Below are positions 35,001-50,000 of a stretch of DNA of 64,000 nucleotides, one piece after another (positions within the stretch are counted from its first letter, which is position 1; every line of letters begins with the position of its first letter). The notes beneath the pieces were generated by a model that was not told where the DNA came from, ran no database searches, and was given only the letters and a program-made list of their open reading frames with translations. The position numbers were made by a program, and so were the translations under genes. The stretch is from contig NC_049982.1 in assembly GCF_000003815.2 (NCBI RefSeq), positions 11,696,515-11,760,514 on the forward strand. Reading direction: 5' to 3'. This DNA is from Branchiostoma floridae (taxonomy: Eukaryota > Chordata > Leptocardii > Amphioxiformes > Branchiostomatidae).

Positions 35001-38000
35001 TTAAAGCGGTGGTCCTTCCCGTTCTTCATGGCAAACTCACTAAAGCTGGTCCTGGAGAGGGAAGATGTGGAGGAATAACGTACAATTTCTGGATGGTTAA
35101 CTACTTGCCTTAAGCTGGAGCCATAAAAGAAATACATTTTATCACTTTGAAATATATAATTACGGGACAAGAAAAACAGTGATCAAAATATCGTTTGGTA
35201 CAAGTTGGTATGCACCGGTATAGAATAGTGTGTATACACCTACCAGGATACATTCCTAAAGGCACATCTTTCTATACCTTTCACATAAGAAGATAAAAGC
35301 AATATTGATAGAGATAGCAACAAACAATCAAGTCTTAGTTTAAAATGACATCATTTTATTGAGAAATATACTACATGTACTTTGCATTGTTTTCAAGAGT
35401 TTGAGACTTGAGTAACTATCGTACTTGGCAGAAATCTTGGCCTCCTCCATCAGCTGCACAAACTCCTCCTTAGCCTCCTTCAGCTTGCTGCGCTTCTCCT
35501 TCCGCTCGTCCTCCGCGCGCTGCTTCACGTACTGCTCAAACACCTGCTTCCTCTCCTTGTTGTTCAGCAGCAGGTATCTGGGGAGGGGGGCACACTTAAA
35601 CCTTCAGCATGAAGCTATTACTGATGGTATGAAAAGCTAAAATAATGCATGCTTAAACCTTAAATAATAAATGTGGAGACAGCATTCTATATTTGGACTG
35701 TAACTTGTGTAAGTAGAGCGAGTTTTAAAATCACTAACTGCTAACTAAACTGCAATCAAGATACAATGCGATAAAAACTGGGCTTGTTTGTGAAAAGATA
35801 CAAGCAACTCCAAACCATATTTTTCATAACAAAGAGGGCAGTTTTGGTCTAACCTTGGATCAAACACAATCTTGTGTAGTTCCTTGTCCCATGTGGAAAA
35901 TGCTGAAACCTGTAAAAAAAAAATAAGTTGTTAAAGATTTTCAACAGGCAAGGACGTTATTCAGACTGATTTTTTTGGCAAAAGTCAGGAATAATTTTTG
36001 TGAACATGGTCGTTAATAACGACTTACTCCTCTCTCTAGCAGCATGTCCCTGAACTGTTTCATGCGGATGTCCAGTGGTACGATGGCACGTTCCCGAGCT
36101 GCCTTAATCTCTGCCTCCATGGCTGCCTCCTTCTCTGGGTCCACATCTGATGGCTTCTTCTCATCTTCAAGCCTACGAGGACATCAGTCACATGAAACAT
36201 ATGCCAAAACTTTCCTTTTCACTTTGTCATTTGTCATAAAGTGATGGATGTCTCTGTAATAGCTATGGGAATTACGAACTCTTCGAAGATCGAAAATTTG
36301 ACAAATTATCTTACAACCAAGGATGGACTCATTTTCATTCAAGACACAAGACTTACTTTTTCTTTTTCAACTTTGGCTCCTCTTCTGATGTCTCGTCATT
36401 CTTGTTCTTGATACCAGCTGGAATGATTTAAAATGCTCCATGTAAGCAACAATACATGCATCTTGTTACATGCATGGCTCTCACAAATCTTATACAGAAA
36501 TGTATGCACAACTTTTATCTCAAACTTCTTCCATAAGATTAAGAGATTAAGAAGGAAAACTTAATAAAGAGGAAAAATGAGGAACAGCATTTGTCTCCTA
36601 ACTTTCATAGTAGAAGATTCCATCCACACAACCAACTTACAAGAAGTTTTCAGTAACTTTGTAGATCACACTACCATCATTTTCATACCCTTTTTGCTTC
36701 ATTTTGATACCCTTTTTGCCCCTTTCCACAAATATATACAGAATGCCGTCTCCTTACCTTCCTCGTCCTTCTTGACGTGCGGAGGTTCCATGATGAGCCT
36801 GTCCACGTCCGTCCTTCCCAGCAGCTCCTCTGGCCGTTCCCATAGCGACAGGCGCGTGGTGGGGTTGTAGAAGAACACCCTCTCGTCACCCGTCCACACA
36901 ATGCACCTGAAACATAATGATTCATCACTGTATCGCGTGTCACAACAATTACCCTGGTCGTAAAAACCCACAGTTTATTGCACTCCCAATAAGTTCTACT
37001 TGACAGGATATGATGAGGGTTCCAAGTTCCGCCCACATTAAGAGATCCCTGGCTAGTGAAACAGGGATTTTCCATGGAGATTTCCTCTGCATGACAGCAG
37101 GGACTGAAACTGCTTCACTGCTGTGAAGAAAATTGCTTCGGTTATCTGAGTGTGGACTTAAAACATTGATAAGCTTGGGCAATGACATGTATGGTCCCCT
37201 TAAGGCTTAAATGGATGCTCCGCTGATAGGATTATCATGGCATAGATGCACTTTTCATGTTCGGAAGCAACTGCTGGGAGTTGTGAGACAAGTGAAGCAT
37301 TAAGAGTTAACATGACTTTATTTAGCTATCAAATGGAAATCTTCATTTTGCTACCTGAAAGCACTCAGCTGTATCCTATACAATGCAAAGTTGTTCATGG
37401 TATGCATTGCAGAAGTTTGATGCCAAAACTGAAAATATTTTGAATTTTAATTTTTAAAATCAGATTGACATTTGCAACTTATCTATCTCACCATTGCAAA
37501 CGTTGGTAATTTCAATCGCATTTCAGCGGATTCCTTGGTTTGTCACAAATTTAGACAAAATGGCAAAGAACTCAAGTGGTGGTGGGAAGTCTGCATATTT
37601 CAATATGTTCTCACCACACAACTAACTTGCATTTATATGTTGTTAATATCGCTGTGTAGAGGCAGATTCAACTCATAATGTAGAAAAATGACCAAAAACG
37701 AAAATACAAACGCAGCAATTTACCAAGCAGCACAGCTAAGATAAAAAACAATAAGTGTGCTATATATGTACATTGTACATTAATTCACAGTATGTACCTG
37801 AAACCCTAACCATGCAGGAAATTTCAGTGTTGTGCTGCTGAGACAATACTTTTCGGGACCATAATAAATTGTCAACACCATATCTACTCTGCTTTCCCAA
37901 TCCTACTTGTCTCTGCACAGTGTTATTGTGCCATTTCTCATGAACACCAGACTACACCATACATGTCCTACTGCTGCCTGGGGTGTCGTTATGTCATTTC

Positions 38001-41000
38001 CTGCAGCGAAGATGTATCGCACCTGACAAAACTTCTCATATTAGTCTTCCTCCGACAGGGTTAGAAAGTAAGGTGTCTATCACGTCTTACATGTTGGGTG
38101 GACATGCCATCAATTATGCTGAATTTTTGTCTTGCAGGTGCATCTGCAGTGGCCACAATTTATGACTTGAGAGTGATTGCTTCTACACCTTGGAGGCTTC
38201 AGTACTAATGAAAGAAACTGCAAAAAATGTTGCCAGCATAGCCCGTGACAGCTGCTATTATTTTTATATTGGTGCATGTGAATATGCTAGAATACAAAGT
38301 CTACACTTACAGCTTTTCCTGAATTTGGAAAGCTTTCAAGAAGCCTATCATATTCAGATGATAAAAATGTAAATGTTATACTTTTATCAAAATTACTATA
38401 GGTAGAGATTTAAGGATTACTCCCAGGATAGAGCTTTAATTACAGGCAGCCTAAAGGCTTCCAGGTTTCATATTCCGTATCATTTTACCAGGGTAAGAAA
38501 TCATGCCGGTCTTACTCTTAACAACACAGTTTTATTTTTAGTACAGTTTTATGTTTCTACACATCAGCTTCATGATCCTTTAACATGTTGTACAGATCGG
38601 ATTGACACCAACATATGGTTTGCACAGTCCGATCATACTGGGTCCTATGCATAGAGCAATACGTATGAATTATTGAGTGAAAAGGCTTTTCAGATGTTCA
38701 CATTTCCTGGGAGAAGCTTTGTGGAGCATAGAAAACACATCACAGCCGCAATCTCGGCCTTTCTTGTGACATAGAATACCTTCATTTTCCCTCATGTCCA
38801 TTGAGGCACAGACAGTTATCTAAAGGTTCCTAAGCTTGCCTTTGGCCTTTAGGAAATCACAGTCATCTCTATTTTGAAACATCTCAGTGGAGATTATATT
38901 GCAAGATTTCTTGGAAAAGGTCTTGGAAAGTGTCAGCCCTCTCCTTGTGGACCTGTCATATGAGTTTTACGGGGAGAATGACTATGCAGGCTGTGAAACG
39001 GTACCCGATATCTCCCTCTTGAGAACACGGACACGGGCCATTTAAACGGTCCGCCAGGAGACGATAATGGACATGGTGAAAATCAAACCATGAATGCTTG
39101 ATGTGGCATCGCAGGATTCCATCTGTTTGGTGCAAGACCTCTGCACGGCGTCTGACAATAACTCAAAACCTTGTGTCATCATCTATCAAGAGATCAAAGC
39201 GCTGATTCCTGGTATGACAGGTCTGCGGCTTAGCCAGCTAACACTCCAAGACGTTTCATACACTACTTGAAGCAGGCAAGGTTGGCAGGCATACATGTAG
39301 AAGCAGCGTGGGCATGCTAAGTTTGATACGCTTCCGTTTCTCTCCATCAGGCCTTCTTTTAAACATGATACAGGCCATTATCAGACTTGGCTGCAGTATA
39401 GGCAGGAGAAGGGCCATGTCCAGCTTTTCATTTTTTCCATCCCTCTAATTATTGGGGAGCCCATGTTATTGACTTTTGTTGTTACATCTCTCTTTTCAGC
39501 TGATGGAAACACATTCTCATCAGTTTTATGTCATTCAAGTTCAGATTTTTTTGGGGGGCCGGGATAAAGTTTCCGTCCTGGGATGTATCTTGGAGACAGC
39601 CCTGGGCTGGAGAAAGTGTGATGGGTACAGTACGAGTGTTGACACATAGATGTACTCAAGCTCCAGGTTAGACTAGTGGAGGAACATGCAGAACTTTGTT
39701 CTCATTCCATGAAGCTTAACAACATTTTGACAACAGTTTTGATCATCAATGCTTCAGAAAAGAGCTACTGGCTAAGTCCCATATTATCAGTGATTGTTTA
39801 GTTTGCTTCAGAAGCATGCAGTTAAAAATCATTTTCGTCAAATGCAATGTGGCCGCCATGCTGGGAGCGGATCTCTGAGCAGTTCCCATCCCATCAGTGC
39901 CATTAGAATGCGAGTGCTTTAGCTTCCTGCCATCGTTTAGACAATGATAGCTTCCCACATCCACCATCAACGTCTCAACCTTCCGCGGCAATCCACCGAG
40001 TAACACGACACTAGCGATGGGCCATTAAGTTGTCCATTACGTTTATGACTTGAGGATATGTTTGGGAGATGTCAGGGAGGGTCGTTTCAGCAGGATTCAG
40101 CAATTCTTTGAGTTGAAGGCTGGCGCCAGGATCACTTACAATGTCTGCTTCCTCCGCAGACTATTTCGTGGAAGACTCCAGTTACGACAGATGGGATTAA
40201 AACCCACACAGCAGGATTGTTACATTTCATAGCCCTTCTTCTCACAAACTGAAGTAGTAATGAAAAGGGCCATTGGTACGGAGCCTAATGCATGATGTCA
40301 TCAGTAAGGACTCTCCTTGCACGCACCGTTCTCCTACATTAGGTAGTTATGCCGTCTAATGCACACATGAAAGACGGTGCCGCTCCAAAATGAAAAGGCT
40401 GTCTTTACGTCCCTTCATACGAGATTAAGGCTTGTCAGAACTCATTTCCACACCCATGCAGTAGAATAACATACCCACAAGAGGCGTGGTCCCTTTTGCT
40501 GACACCTCTATTTCATACCGTGCGTGCAAAATAAAGTGATAGATTTTCAAAATGTTGATCTATTACATATTCAAAATGATCTAATGGCTGTGATGATTTC
40601 CCAAAAGGTAGACACAAGAGATAACGAAACTGTATTGCTACGTCAATGTTTTCAGCCATCTTTCATGGATTGTAACATATATCATAATCTATATGTAGCT
40701 ATAGTATGAGGATTTAATGGTCTCATTTAGTTAATCGTATCAGTAACTGAGTAAGCTTATGCATCATTAAATTCTGCTATCTTCATGGCTGGTTGTAGCT
40801 GGTGCAAGGGTTAATCAAAAAGTAGTAAGTTTTCTTTGTTGATGTCATTGATGTAATACTATAGTGTCTATTTCAAAGTTTACTAGTTTTCTACAACAGT
40901 ACAAGCACTTCTTTAGTTAACCAACATGTTTTCCAAGGTTACATTTGATTCACATGGCTGACTTTTTCCAGACAGTATTCAAGATTTCCCTTGCTGCCAA

Positions 41001-44000
41001 AACTTGTGATACACAAAGAGTTCCAAGTCCTTGTGGCAACAGAGCCAGCTTCCACAGACAGTTACCCACATCACAGGCCAACAGAGGAGTCTCCCATGCA
41101 CCTCTACAAATAGCCACGATGTCCCTATGGCGCTGCCTCTTGCACAGTAATCCTGGCAAACCAAATGTTCTCTAACCAGATTTCCCATCTTGTTCAGCGA
41201 GTAGACCCATCATAACCTCCCAATACTGCCATTTGTTAAACATGACGGACCACCAATTGTTCTCATGGTGCCTCGTAATGGCCCGCCTTCTGAGACCCTT
41301 GACGTTGTTAAATCAAAGTTTGACACAGAGGCCATTTCCATATTGATAACTCCTGCGCACAAAACATCCCCAGTGGACCATACATGCCCTCCTGCCGTCA
41401 CTTTCCTGTATGCAAAGCTGATTTGATGACATTTGTGTCTAGTTTCGGTCCTGTTAACGGAAAGGTTGGACACCGCCACATCTTCCCAACACCCTTTTGT
41501 CTTAAGATAATGGGCGAGACATTTACAGCGTCACATCTACGGGGATTGCAGCGCTGCTAATGGAACAGTTACGACTGCCAGATTCTCCTGCTGTTTTATA
41601 GCCTGTTTGGAAGCTTAGCTGATCTTTTCCTTCAGGAATTGCTGCTGAGCAAATGAAGAAATTGAATTCTGCTCATGCAGCTCAGCTTATGTGGGAACCA
41701 AGGGCTCTGAGCGAGTGTTACGGATGTCCTTGGACTACAAATTACTTCGGGATAGCAACTAACTTTAGGGCAAAACTTGCCAGAACTACTTTTCCAACAC
41801 AGTATGATCTCATCTGATACAACAAATTTCAACATGAGGCAATAACATTTTGGTTACTAGTAATGTGATGGGAAAGTTTTAAAAAAGCCTGCACATATTA
41901 TTTTTCAAATACATTACCCAAGCGCAATTCAATAATAAGACTTGGGGAGCTACAGGTGGCACCTACAAGGTCATGAGACAGGAAGTGACTCAACTCAAAT
42001 TGGAATTACAGTGAAAGGTCATTCCTTGAAATAGTAATACCTGTAGCTATGGGTGGATGATTTCAATTACCAGAAATTGGGAACAAAATAATGCCCTATT
42101 ATGCATGTCATGGAGTCACTGTATCAGCAACTTTGGGTAGCCCAAAAAGAAAACTATTTATGTTAGTACATGTACACCTTATTCTTGAGTACCTAGCTTT
42201 GCTTAGGGGACCTCCCTTAGATACACAAGACCTTTAATTGTGATCTCATGGTCAAGGATACAAACACATCCACACTTATTGAACAGTGTGTAGGGGTCCG
42301 TCCCGGTGTGAGTGGATCAAAATGATTCCAGTCTAAATGGGGTAGAAAATTTCCCGAGCAGCCTGCGCAACCCATTCTTCACCTAATGGTTTAGTTAGTT
42401 TTCACTCTATGACTTAGGGGGAAGAGATGCTGTCCCAGTCCTATTCATGTAGCATGTCATCTTCAAGTGGCCTTCACATCTTGTTATGTGGTGACCACTG
42501 GATAAGTATTTCAGTGCCTAGATAGGCTAGAAGTAGTCTCCTGGTCTTGCACTGAGCAAAGTCTTTAAAAACCCTTAGCGATAACAGGAAATAGGTAATC
42601 ACTGGACTCTTTGCAACACAAATGTACATGCTAGCCTTGTACCATGTCAGCAAGTTGTGGTAATAACTGATGGCTCCTCCTTCCCTGTTGGACAATGATG
42701 TTACACTTATGATGGGAAGACACTAATCATAACCAACTCCTAACACAACCTTTCTTGGGTCACAGCCAACTTCTCACCACAAGGCACGGTGGGAAAGACT
42801 CTATGCGTGAGAAGGCAACACAAGTGGGTTGGGAACCTTTTTAAGATGGAAAATATGTCTCTGTTACCCTGGCCGTTAAGAAGGGGGTAATCCAGTTGGG
42901 AATGGCGATAATACGTCTTGCTCAGTATAACTGGTACCTCAGATGAGATGTGGGGAATGACTGACTATTAGATGGAGGGGAGGAACTTTGCAGTATTTGA
43001 TGGCAGACATTAATCTGGTCTTCAATCTGACATGAAAGAAAACGGGAAAACGGAAAGGAAAACTATCCTGCTTCTCAACTTTATGTACTGATGGACGTAC
43101 TTGCAGTGCTCATGTACATACTGTCTAAAATCATGTATTTAAGCCCCTTTGTATAACCATGCTGCTTATTACTATGCCACTAGGCATTTCCTGTCTAGCA
43201 CGAGTCCAAATCTTACATCCCTCAAAGCTGTCTACGACAGATAGCTACATGTAGTATCTATCACAATGCCATCATCACTTTTCCTCCGTCATCAGAAAAT
43301 ATAACCATTCCTAACCAGCTTGTGTTCATAAATTCCACCAACTTGCTCTGATCCTATCAAAGAAACATTGCTGCCACACTTCAACTGGACCACTTTGGTC
43401 TAATCTACCAAACTTATCAAAGTCAAGTCGTTATGACAAGTAGGGGGATTGGGAGTGTTGGCTGCCAGATTCTTTCCCATTCCAATAAAGCATCATCCTG
43501 GTGCGAATGCCTCGGTGCAGTCATGCACAACTGTTACAGCACCTGTATTCTAGGAGTGCTCAACCACGGTTACAGGGGAACGTCTGGGAAGAGTTGCACT
43601 GGGAGACTGTCTGATATAAAAGCTGTTTGGCTGAAGTGCCGAGCTGATTCCTTGGTAACCTCAGGAGGCGAGGTGGTTGGAGAAGATGGAGCGACCTGTC
43701 TCGCAGCAGTATTTGGACATGGTCCGGATCAATATGCCTGAAGGTCACCAGAGGACTTATCACTCCATACTTGGTGTAACACACTGCCCTGTATAACATG
43801 CTAGCCATCATAACAAAATTCAAAAGCTGGCCCTGAAGGAAGGACTGGAACATCTTCTTGTGACAGAAGTGAATATCAATTGCTAGGAAAATCAATACAA
43901 AAACTTTACAGCTCACAGTTCCTAGTGCTTTGCCTGATGCAACGACATGGAAAATGGTTGATTCCCACCCCACCTTCTCTGCTAGGGATTAAGCACTGGC

Positions 44001-47000
44001 TTTAAAAGAAGTGTAAGACTGAAAGATACCGAAGAAAGCTCTAAGCTGTGCCTTAACATCTCAAGTGTGTGCCAACATCAATCGCTCAGACTTAGCTCAT
44101 CAAGGAATGAGATATTGACCCCATCCAATTATTGCACAAACATGACTTCACTGCCTCAAGGAAGGACTATCGGTTTTGGAAAGGTTATTTTGGAGTTGGC
44201 CCGCGGCAGGGATGAGGCAGAAAATTGCTCACCCTCTCAGCCGAGAGAACCGTGTTATCACCATCTGCCTCTAATGGGAACACTGCTCAACACAAGATCT
44301 TCATTGGAGTAAAACTTCAGGACAACCTTTGATCCCAAATTTCACTCCAGGCTCACTAGCAGAAGTACAGGATTTACAAAGATCAAAGTAAAGAGTTCTG
44401 CTGGACACGGCTGGACAAAAGTACACCTGCCTCGATGCTTGCACTAGATTCTTAACATGGTTATTACACATGTGTTACTCTGTGTATGGTTATCTGCATG
44501 TAGATCTTGACATTTTACGGTATTTTTCTCTAAATGTTGGATCCATCCTAGAGCAAGCCACATCCGGGACGAGGATGATTTGAGGATTTCCTGTTCTCCA
44601 GAGGATGGGGGGCAGCTCGCCTGGAAGCTTGCAGATAGCACTCTGATATTTCCGCCATACTTATCCAATGATGACAGCACAGACTACTCCGCGCTGACAT
44701 TTCCCGGCTCGTTTCTGAATTTTACGCCAAGATTTACGAATTACCACCAAATCTCCTTACCTTTACTGCCAGCAGTTCGTGACTACCATTTTAAATATGA
44801 TACTGGAACTGCTGTGTGATTAAAACAGAGCTAACATTGTATCAGTATGCGAATCATGATCATTCTCCAATCACTGTCACATCTATCAGTTCTATCCATT
44901 ATTCACGATCTCGCTTCTTAAATTACCTTCCGTAATCCATCTGGTAAGAAGTAATCCATACTGGAACATTTCTGATGTATACTGAGGCTATATCAACACA
45001 ACTGCTCTGTTCTTGGTCTACCTCACACTGCTGGGACTATTTTCAAAACAAGTTATTCATAAGAGTTTTTCAGGGGTGATTAAGCATGGACAAGTATGCA
45101 CTCTCAGTATTTCTTTAGGGATACATCTGTAGTCAAACATATTGTAGCACCTTGATCTTTATGAACTGTCTTCACACTTCTAGCATTCATTTAGAATTGA
45201 TTGCTTGATTAAATAAATAAACTGAACTGATTGTGTACTAAGTATTTGTAAGCCATTTTAAGAAACACAGGCTGTGGAAAAATGTGCTGGTTAATGAGGT
45301 TAAAACTCTGTGAGAATTACGTTGATGAAGGTTAGACATCTGGCAACTGGATATGATTTTGGAAACGGTCAATTGACCAAATGACCGTTTCCAAAATCGT
45401 ATCCAGTGGCTTGAGTAACTGCTTTTTGGCGTATCTGTCAAAATTATGTTACAAACAGCTTCTGAGCACTGCCTGGAAATATGTACATGCACGTCAGATG
45501 TACAAAACTAACGATCTCCATCCATCCTGGCTATGTTTCACATGGGATTCCTACTTTCCTGCTTGCTGACATTGATCAACATTAGGAGGTAACTTGAACA
45601 GACATGTAGTCTGCGAACCCTTACCATGGTGTGCCTGGTACCCCTTGTGTAGCTACAGGTTTGGCTTTCTCTCTGGCCTTCTCCTCTTCTGTCTGTTCAT
45701 GTTCCACCTCTTCTTTCTTCTCTCCCTGCAGTAACAAACAAGTGTCAATTTTTATTTTCACCATGGTAACACTATTTCACCTGTGTCTTTCTTTTGGGTT
45801 ATACATTTGGTTTACACAAATTATAGAGTAGAGCAAGAGCTGTGAGTTGAGAGATATCTTTTGCTTGAGTAAATGAAGCAGCTTAGCAAGTAATAGAAAT
45901 TCAAATTCTGGATAGCAACTGAATTACACTAGAAATGAAATTGTGATATGTAATTGGAACGGTTGTACAACATTCCTACTTGTGCCTGTGACGCTCCATA
46001 GAAAAACATCAAAATGCAAGTAGCTTGTGCAACAATACGGATCAACAGAACATTACGATACTATACGTGTACATGAGTGTCCCAGGCCTATTTAGGTACA
46101 CTTTACGATATGGGAAGTACAGATCCATCTGTGCAACCCCTTATTGGAGCTGGGGCATCCTGGTCCCAGATTTCATTAAGCTCAACCAGCTTGTGAAAAT
46201 GAAACTGTGAGTGTGAGACACTCCTGGGCTAGGCTGATGCTCGGGGGTACTGTAGACTGAACAGCCACTGAAATATCCAGGATGGGCTGTGCTCCAACTC
46301 AATACCCATTACATACAAGCTTGTACAGTCTTCAGAGTCAAAATGAAACAAAGTGATCACAATCATGTTTTTGAGTTGCTGCTACTATGTATTTATAATT
46401 CTAGAATGTTAAATGTGTCAAAAAAGCATTCTGGATTTAGGAATATACATGTACCAGATATATTTACTGTATATTATGTAAACGTGTGGTGACCATTGTG
46501 CTTCATGAAAAACTCATACCCAGCTACATACGTGTACATTTGTACATGCCTACTGGTAGGCTTTGGGCAACGTAGGGTTTTACTCCCCTCTACTTTCCCT
46601 ATCAAGACTGGCCCCCGGTAATGTCCTACCACACTATTGGAGATCAATCCATGGTCGAGCTTCCAAACCAACAACTGATCCATCTAGCCTTGAACCTGGC
46701 GCCGGGAAGATTGGATTATCTTTCTCCAACCTCATCTACATCACACATGTTTGTAGCACACCTTATATTTTCCATCCCACAAAAAAATAAAACCTGATCT
46801 CCATGTAATAACCCACCCCAAACAAAGGCATACCAGTAACCTAAACTTCTGCTTTACTGATGGGGAGATTTCAAAGCCACTCCAGAAACTAATGGTTGGC
46901 CCGTGTTCCAGACAGGAAATCTATTCCTGCTTGCCAATTATAAAGCGTTCCCTCCACATCTTTCCTTTATCAATCCCGAGGGACGACTGGGCATTGATTT

Positions 47001-50000
47001 TGCCTGGAGATGCTGTTACACATCGCCGAGCCGTTTATTATGGGCTGTAACCCAGCTATTGTTCAGCGCCCGTGAAGGAGAACTCTGGGAGATAATGGTG
47101 ATAAGATACCTGCTGTTCCTAAAAGTTGTTCTGTAGGAGGGAGACCGTCTGTCTTGAGGCAGTGTGGGACTGATCTTAATGTTTTCCAGTCAATGTGGGA
47201 GAAATATAACATTATAGCCAAGTCTTTTTATATATACTGTGATACTTTTCAAAAAGACTACAATTTGAGGAAGATATTAATTCTGGAACTCCTGTAAATG
47301 CATTCAAGAGTGCTGGGATTTATATTTTCAGAATGGAGAAAATGCAATATTCGCTGTGCATGGTTTCAATATTATTTGCAACAATGAGGTAGGCGGGCAG
47401 AAGACAGAGCAAGCATTTCTGTGGTCAAGAGTGTCACCGCAAAAACCGCAAACATTAACCCTCTGCCAAAATCTCAACATTTTGAGTAATTTGTAAATGA
47501 TGTTTGAAAACAATCCTGGCTTATAAAAGCAACCATCACAAAAGGAAGATGCATAATGTTGTTTCCTTTTTAGATGGTGGAGCCAAAACCCTTTAGCTGT
47601 AGAAACAAATAAAGTTTTCCAATAAAAACAGAGTTCATAACTGAAAATGATGTGGCTTAGCTTGAAAATGGCAGGCATCTCAGGAGACTAACCTAGCCTT
47701 ACAAATGGAAACACCATTGACATCAAAGACACAAAAAGTATTGCCTTGCCTTAAGCCAGGGATATAAAACTAATACACTCCATATATTTGAGCAATAGAA
47801 AGCCAATGACAGCACTACAAAGGCGAGTTTTATTACTACTTCTTGCGTGATATTGCATGGGCAATAACACTGGCATGCAGGAAGATTTACTGCATCGGAT
47901 AAAACTTCATATCACCAGGATCTCGTCTTGGCTGTGTGACAGTGATACTTTATCAGCGCTCACATGGACTGTGAAGACATGCCCTCAACATGAACTCTGG
48001 GGAATCATCTCAAACTTATTTCTGGCCAGACTCGTGGGGGCAAAAGATACAGCAAACAGAACGGAGCAGCAGAAGTTAAAACATCAGCTCCAACATCATC
48101 AAAGTAAAATACTTGCTTTAATACATGTAACAATGGTTAGGATACACTCTGTGAATAACTACACCTGTCCATAATCGAGTATGCAGCTTCTCTAAAGGCT
48201 TGTCACTGAGTTGTTCTCCGACAAAAACTGTTGAAGGCAAGTACAATTGCCTTCTTCCCTATCAAATGGGATGCAACAACAGACTATTTCCATTTGCACA
48301 TACATAGATTTACATGTCTTCCATGGCTCCAATGATCTCACACTACTTGTCCCACCACTGAGAGCCATTCAGCAGAGCACTAGGTACTCTTCAAACTCAT
48401 ATCGCTATACTGTTCAATTGCCAGTCTTAAAGTCCTTCTTCAGCAACAGTTTCTATCCCTGGACAGCCAAACTATGGAACTCTCTCAACAACAGCTGTTT
48501 CCCTCCTGTCTACAGCCTTTGAAACAAATGTCCACCGCAATCTCCTTGTACAATTATTCCGAACTTCTTAGTTCATTGCCTTGAAGTGGTCTAATGACTT
48601 CGCTCCGAGCAATCTCGTTAAAAAAATGTACATACGTAAGAAGTTGACAGAACTCACCTCTGACTCGTCCCCTTCCTTCTTGTCCTCCTCTGCCCCTTCC
48701 TCAGTGTCCATCTTCTCCTCCTGGCTCTGTTCCCCATCCTTCTTCTCTTCCTCTTTAGCAGCTTCAGGTCCAGCTGTACACGACAGACATGGGTACTGTG
48801 ATAAGAACCATCTAGGTTCAACATGTTTTCACAGAGCATAACAGCATGAGGATTCTTGCATAATAACAGATACTACCTACAGATGCTCTGAGCACAAACT
48901 GTCATAGAAGTTCTACTGTCTTCTTAGAGATCAACGTACCAAACAATGTTGGTGCAAATGCATGCAATTGATATTCAAGATGGCTATTTTGGCTCTTTAA
49001 TGGGTAATGTGATACTTTACATCAAGACTTTGCTGCTAATATCAGTGCATCCCCATACATCTCTCTGTCATCTGACTGCAAAACAGTCCAGCAGGTTATT
49101 GAAACCCTTTCAATTACGGACCCTCCTTTCCTGCCAGAGGAGAACCTGCAAACAAATTCCTGCAGAATCCACTTCAAAGCCTGCCAAGTACTTCCACAAG
49201 GTTACCTTCATTACACGGCTTACAAGTCAAACACGACCAATTGCTACCAGCGACCTGTGTGATTGCCGTGAGGCCATTACCCTGCCCACACAGGAGAAGT
49301 TCACCTTGGGAGAGAGAAGGGTATACCCAGGTCTACAGAGAAACATCAGCCCCATTGCTCAAGGTTTCAGAAAAGGAAGTCATTCCAAAAGGGAATACAT
49401 GTAATTTGATACTTTCTTGATCTAACACAAAGGTCAAAGTGCAAAAGAAAGTCTCAGCAAGTACAGGGGAGGTTGCTGGTTGAATGGTATACACAACTTT
49501 CAAATTGTACATTTTATGGATGACATCACTGATTTTCCTGATTAAAAAAAAGACATTTTGTTCCCTATTACTACAACTGTAGTATTAGTATTAGAGATCG
49601 TCGACATGGCAAGAAAATTTTAAGAAAATAAGAAGTGTACTTGTAGAAGTGACAGTTGTGAGGTAGCTATGAGCGTGGTTGTAACAGTGAACCATGTTTG
49701 GTGGTTGTGACACCAGTGTGGTAGCCTTAAATATAGTTACCAACTGGGTGATACTGGGTGGCACTTTCTCAATGCAGGAAAAAACTTGTTAGCCAAGGAA
49801 CCACTTTTGATTGTGATGCTATGTTCTGACACTTTAATTCTTATTACAATGAATTTTGAGAACTTAACCATCTCTTTTTTTTAATGCTCCAGCTTCATTG
49901 TTGGAATCTGCAGAGAATGTCATCAATAATATTTACATGCTGAGGTCTTATTATCCATAGTGTTACAGCCTTATGTTCAAATCAAACCTCTATGAATGGA

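Larger units (their letters stand above)
28961..36417 (-). other. TCERG1: TCERG1 FF-domain exon cluster and 3' end
   Basis: Eleven exons from 36417 down to 29040 encode a Lys-rich linker (36357-36417), [20 protein letters not shown] (36028-36172), FF1 ([19 protein letters not shown] across 35854-35909 and 35425-35577) and FF2 (34901-35051). They continue with FF3 (33738-33902, [13 protein letters not shown]), the basic coiled segment (31963-32145), FF4 (31296-31475, [11 protein letters not shown]), FF5 (30808-30891 and 30076-30176) and FF6 plus tail (29040-29244, [14 protein letters not shown]). The FF2 donor context (GTACGA after 35425) is weak, but phase and homology support it. Confidence 0.94.
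36907..45624 (-). other. Large TCERG1 intron (8.7 kb)
   Basis: No exon on either strand shows homology or coding bias. It contains a copy of a dispersed repeat (39450-39605), an inverted repeat (45347-45405), and blocks of more complex, less AT-rich sequence (about 39000-39280 and 41200-41560) that look regulatory rather than repetitive. The rest is unremarkable. Confidence 0.5.
45726..48657 (-). other. TCERG1 intron
   Basis: It holds a regulatory-looking block (about 46880-47120) with SOX-like TATTGTTC, GATA and TTTATTATGG motifs. It also holds a decayed fragment of the GCGG-rich element (47431-47467) and a LINE C-terminal remnant (48247-48525). The rest is unremarkable. Confidence 0.45.

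Noticed and set aside
43433-43741. 102-codon plus-strand frame in the 8.7-kb TCERG1 intron
   Set aside because: No family recognised, no supporting splice sites or neighbouring exons.
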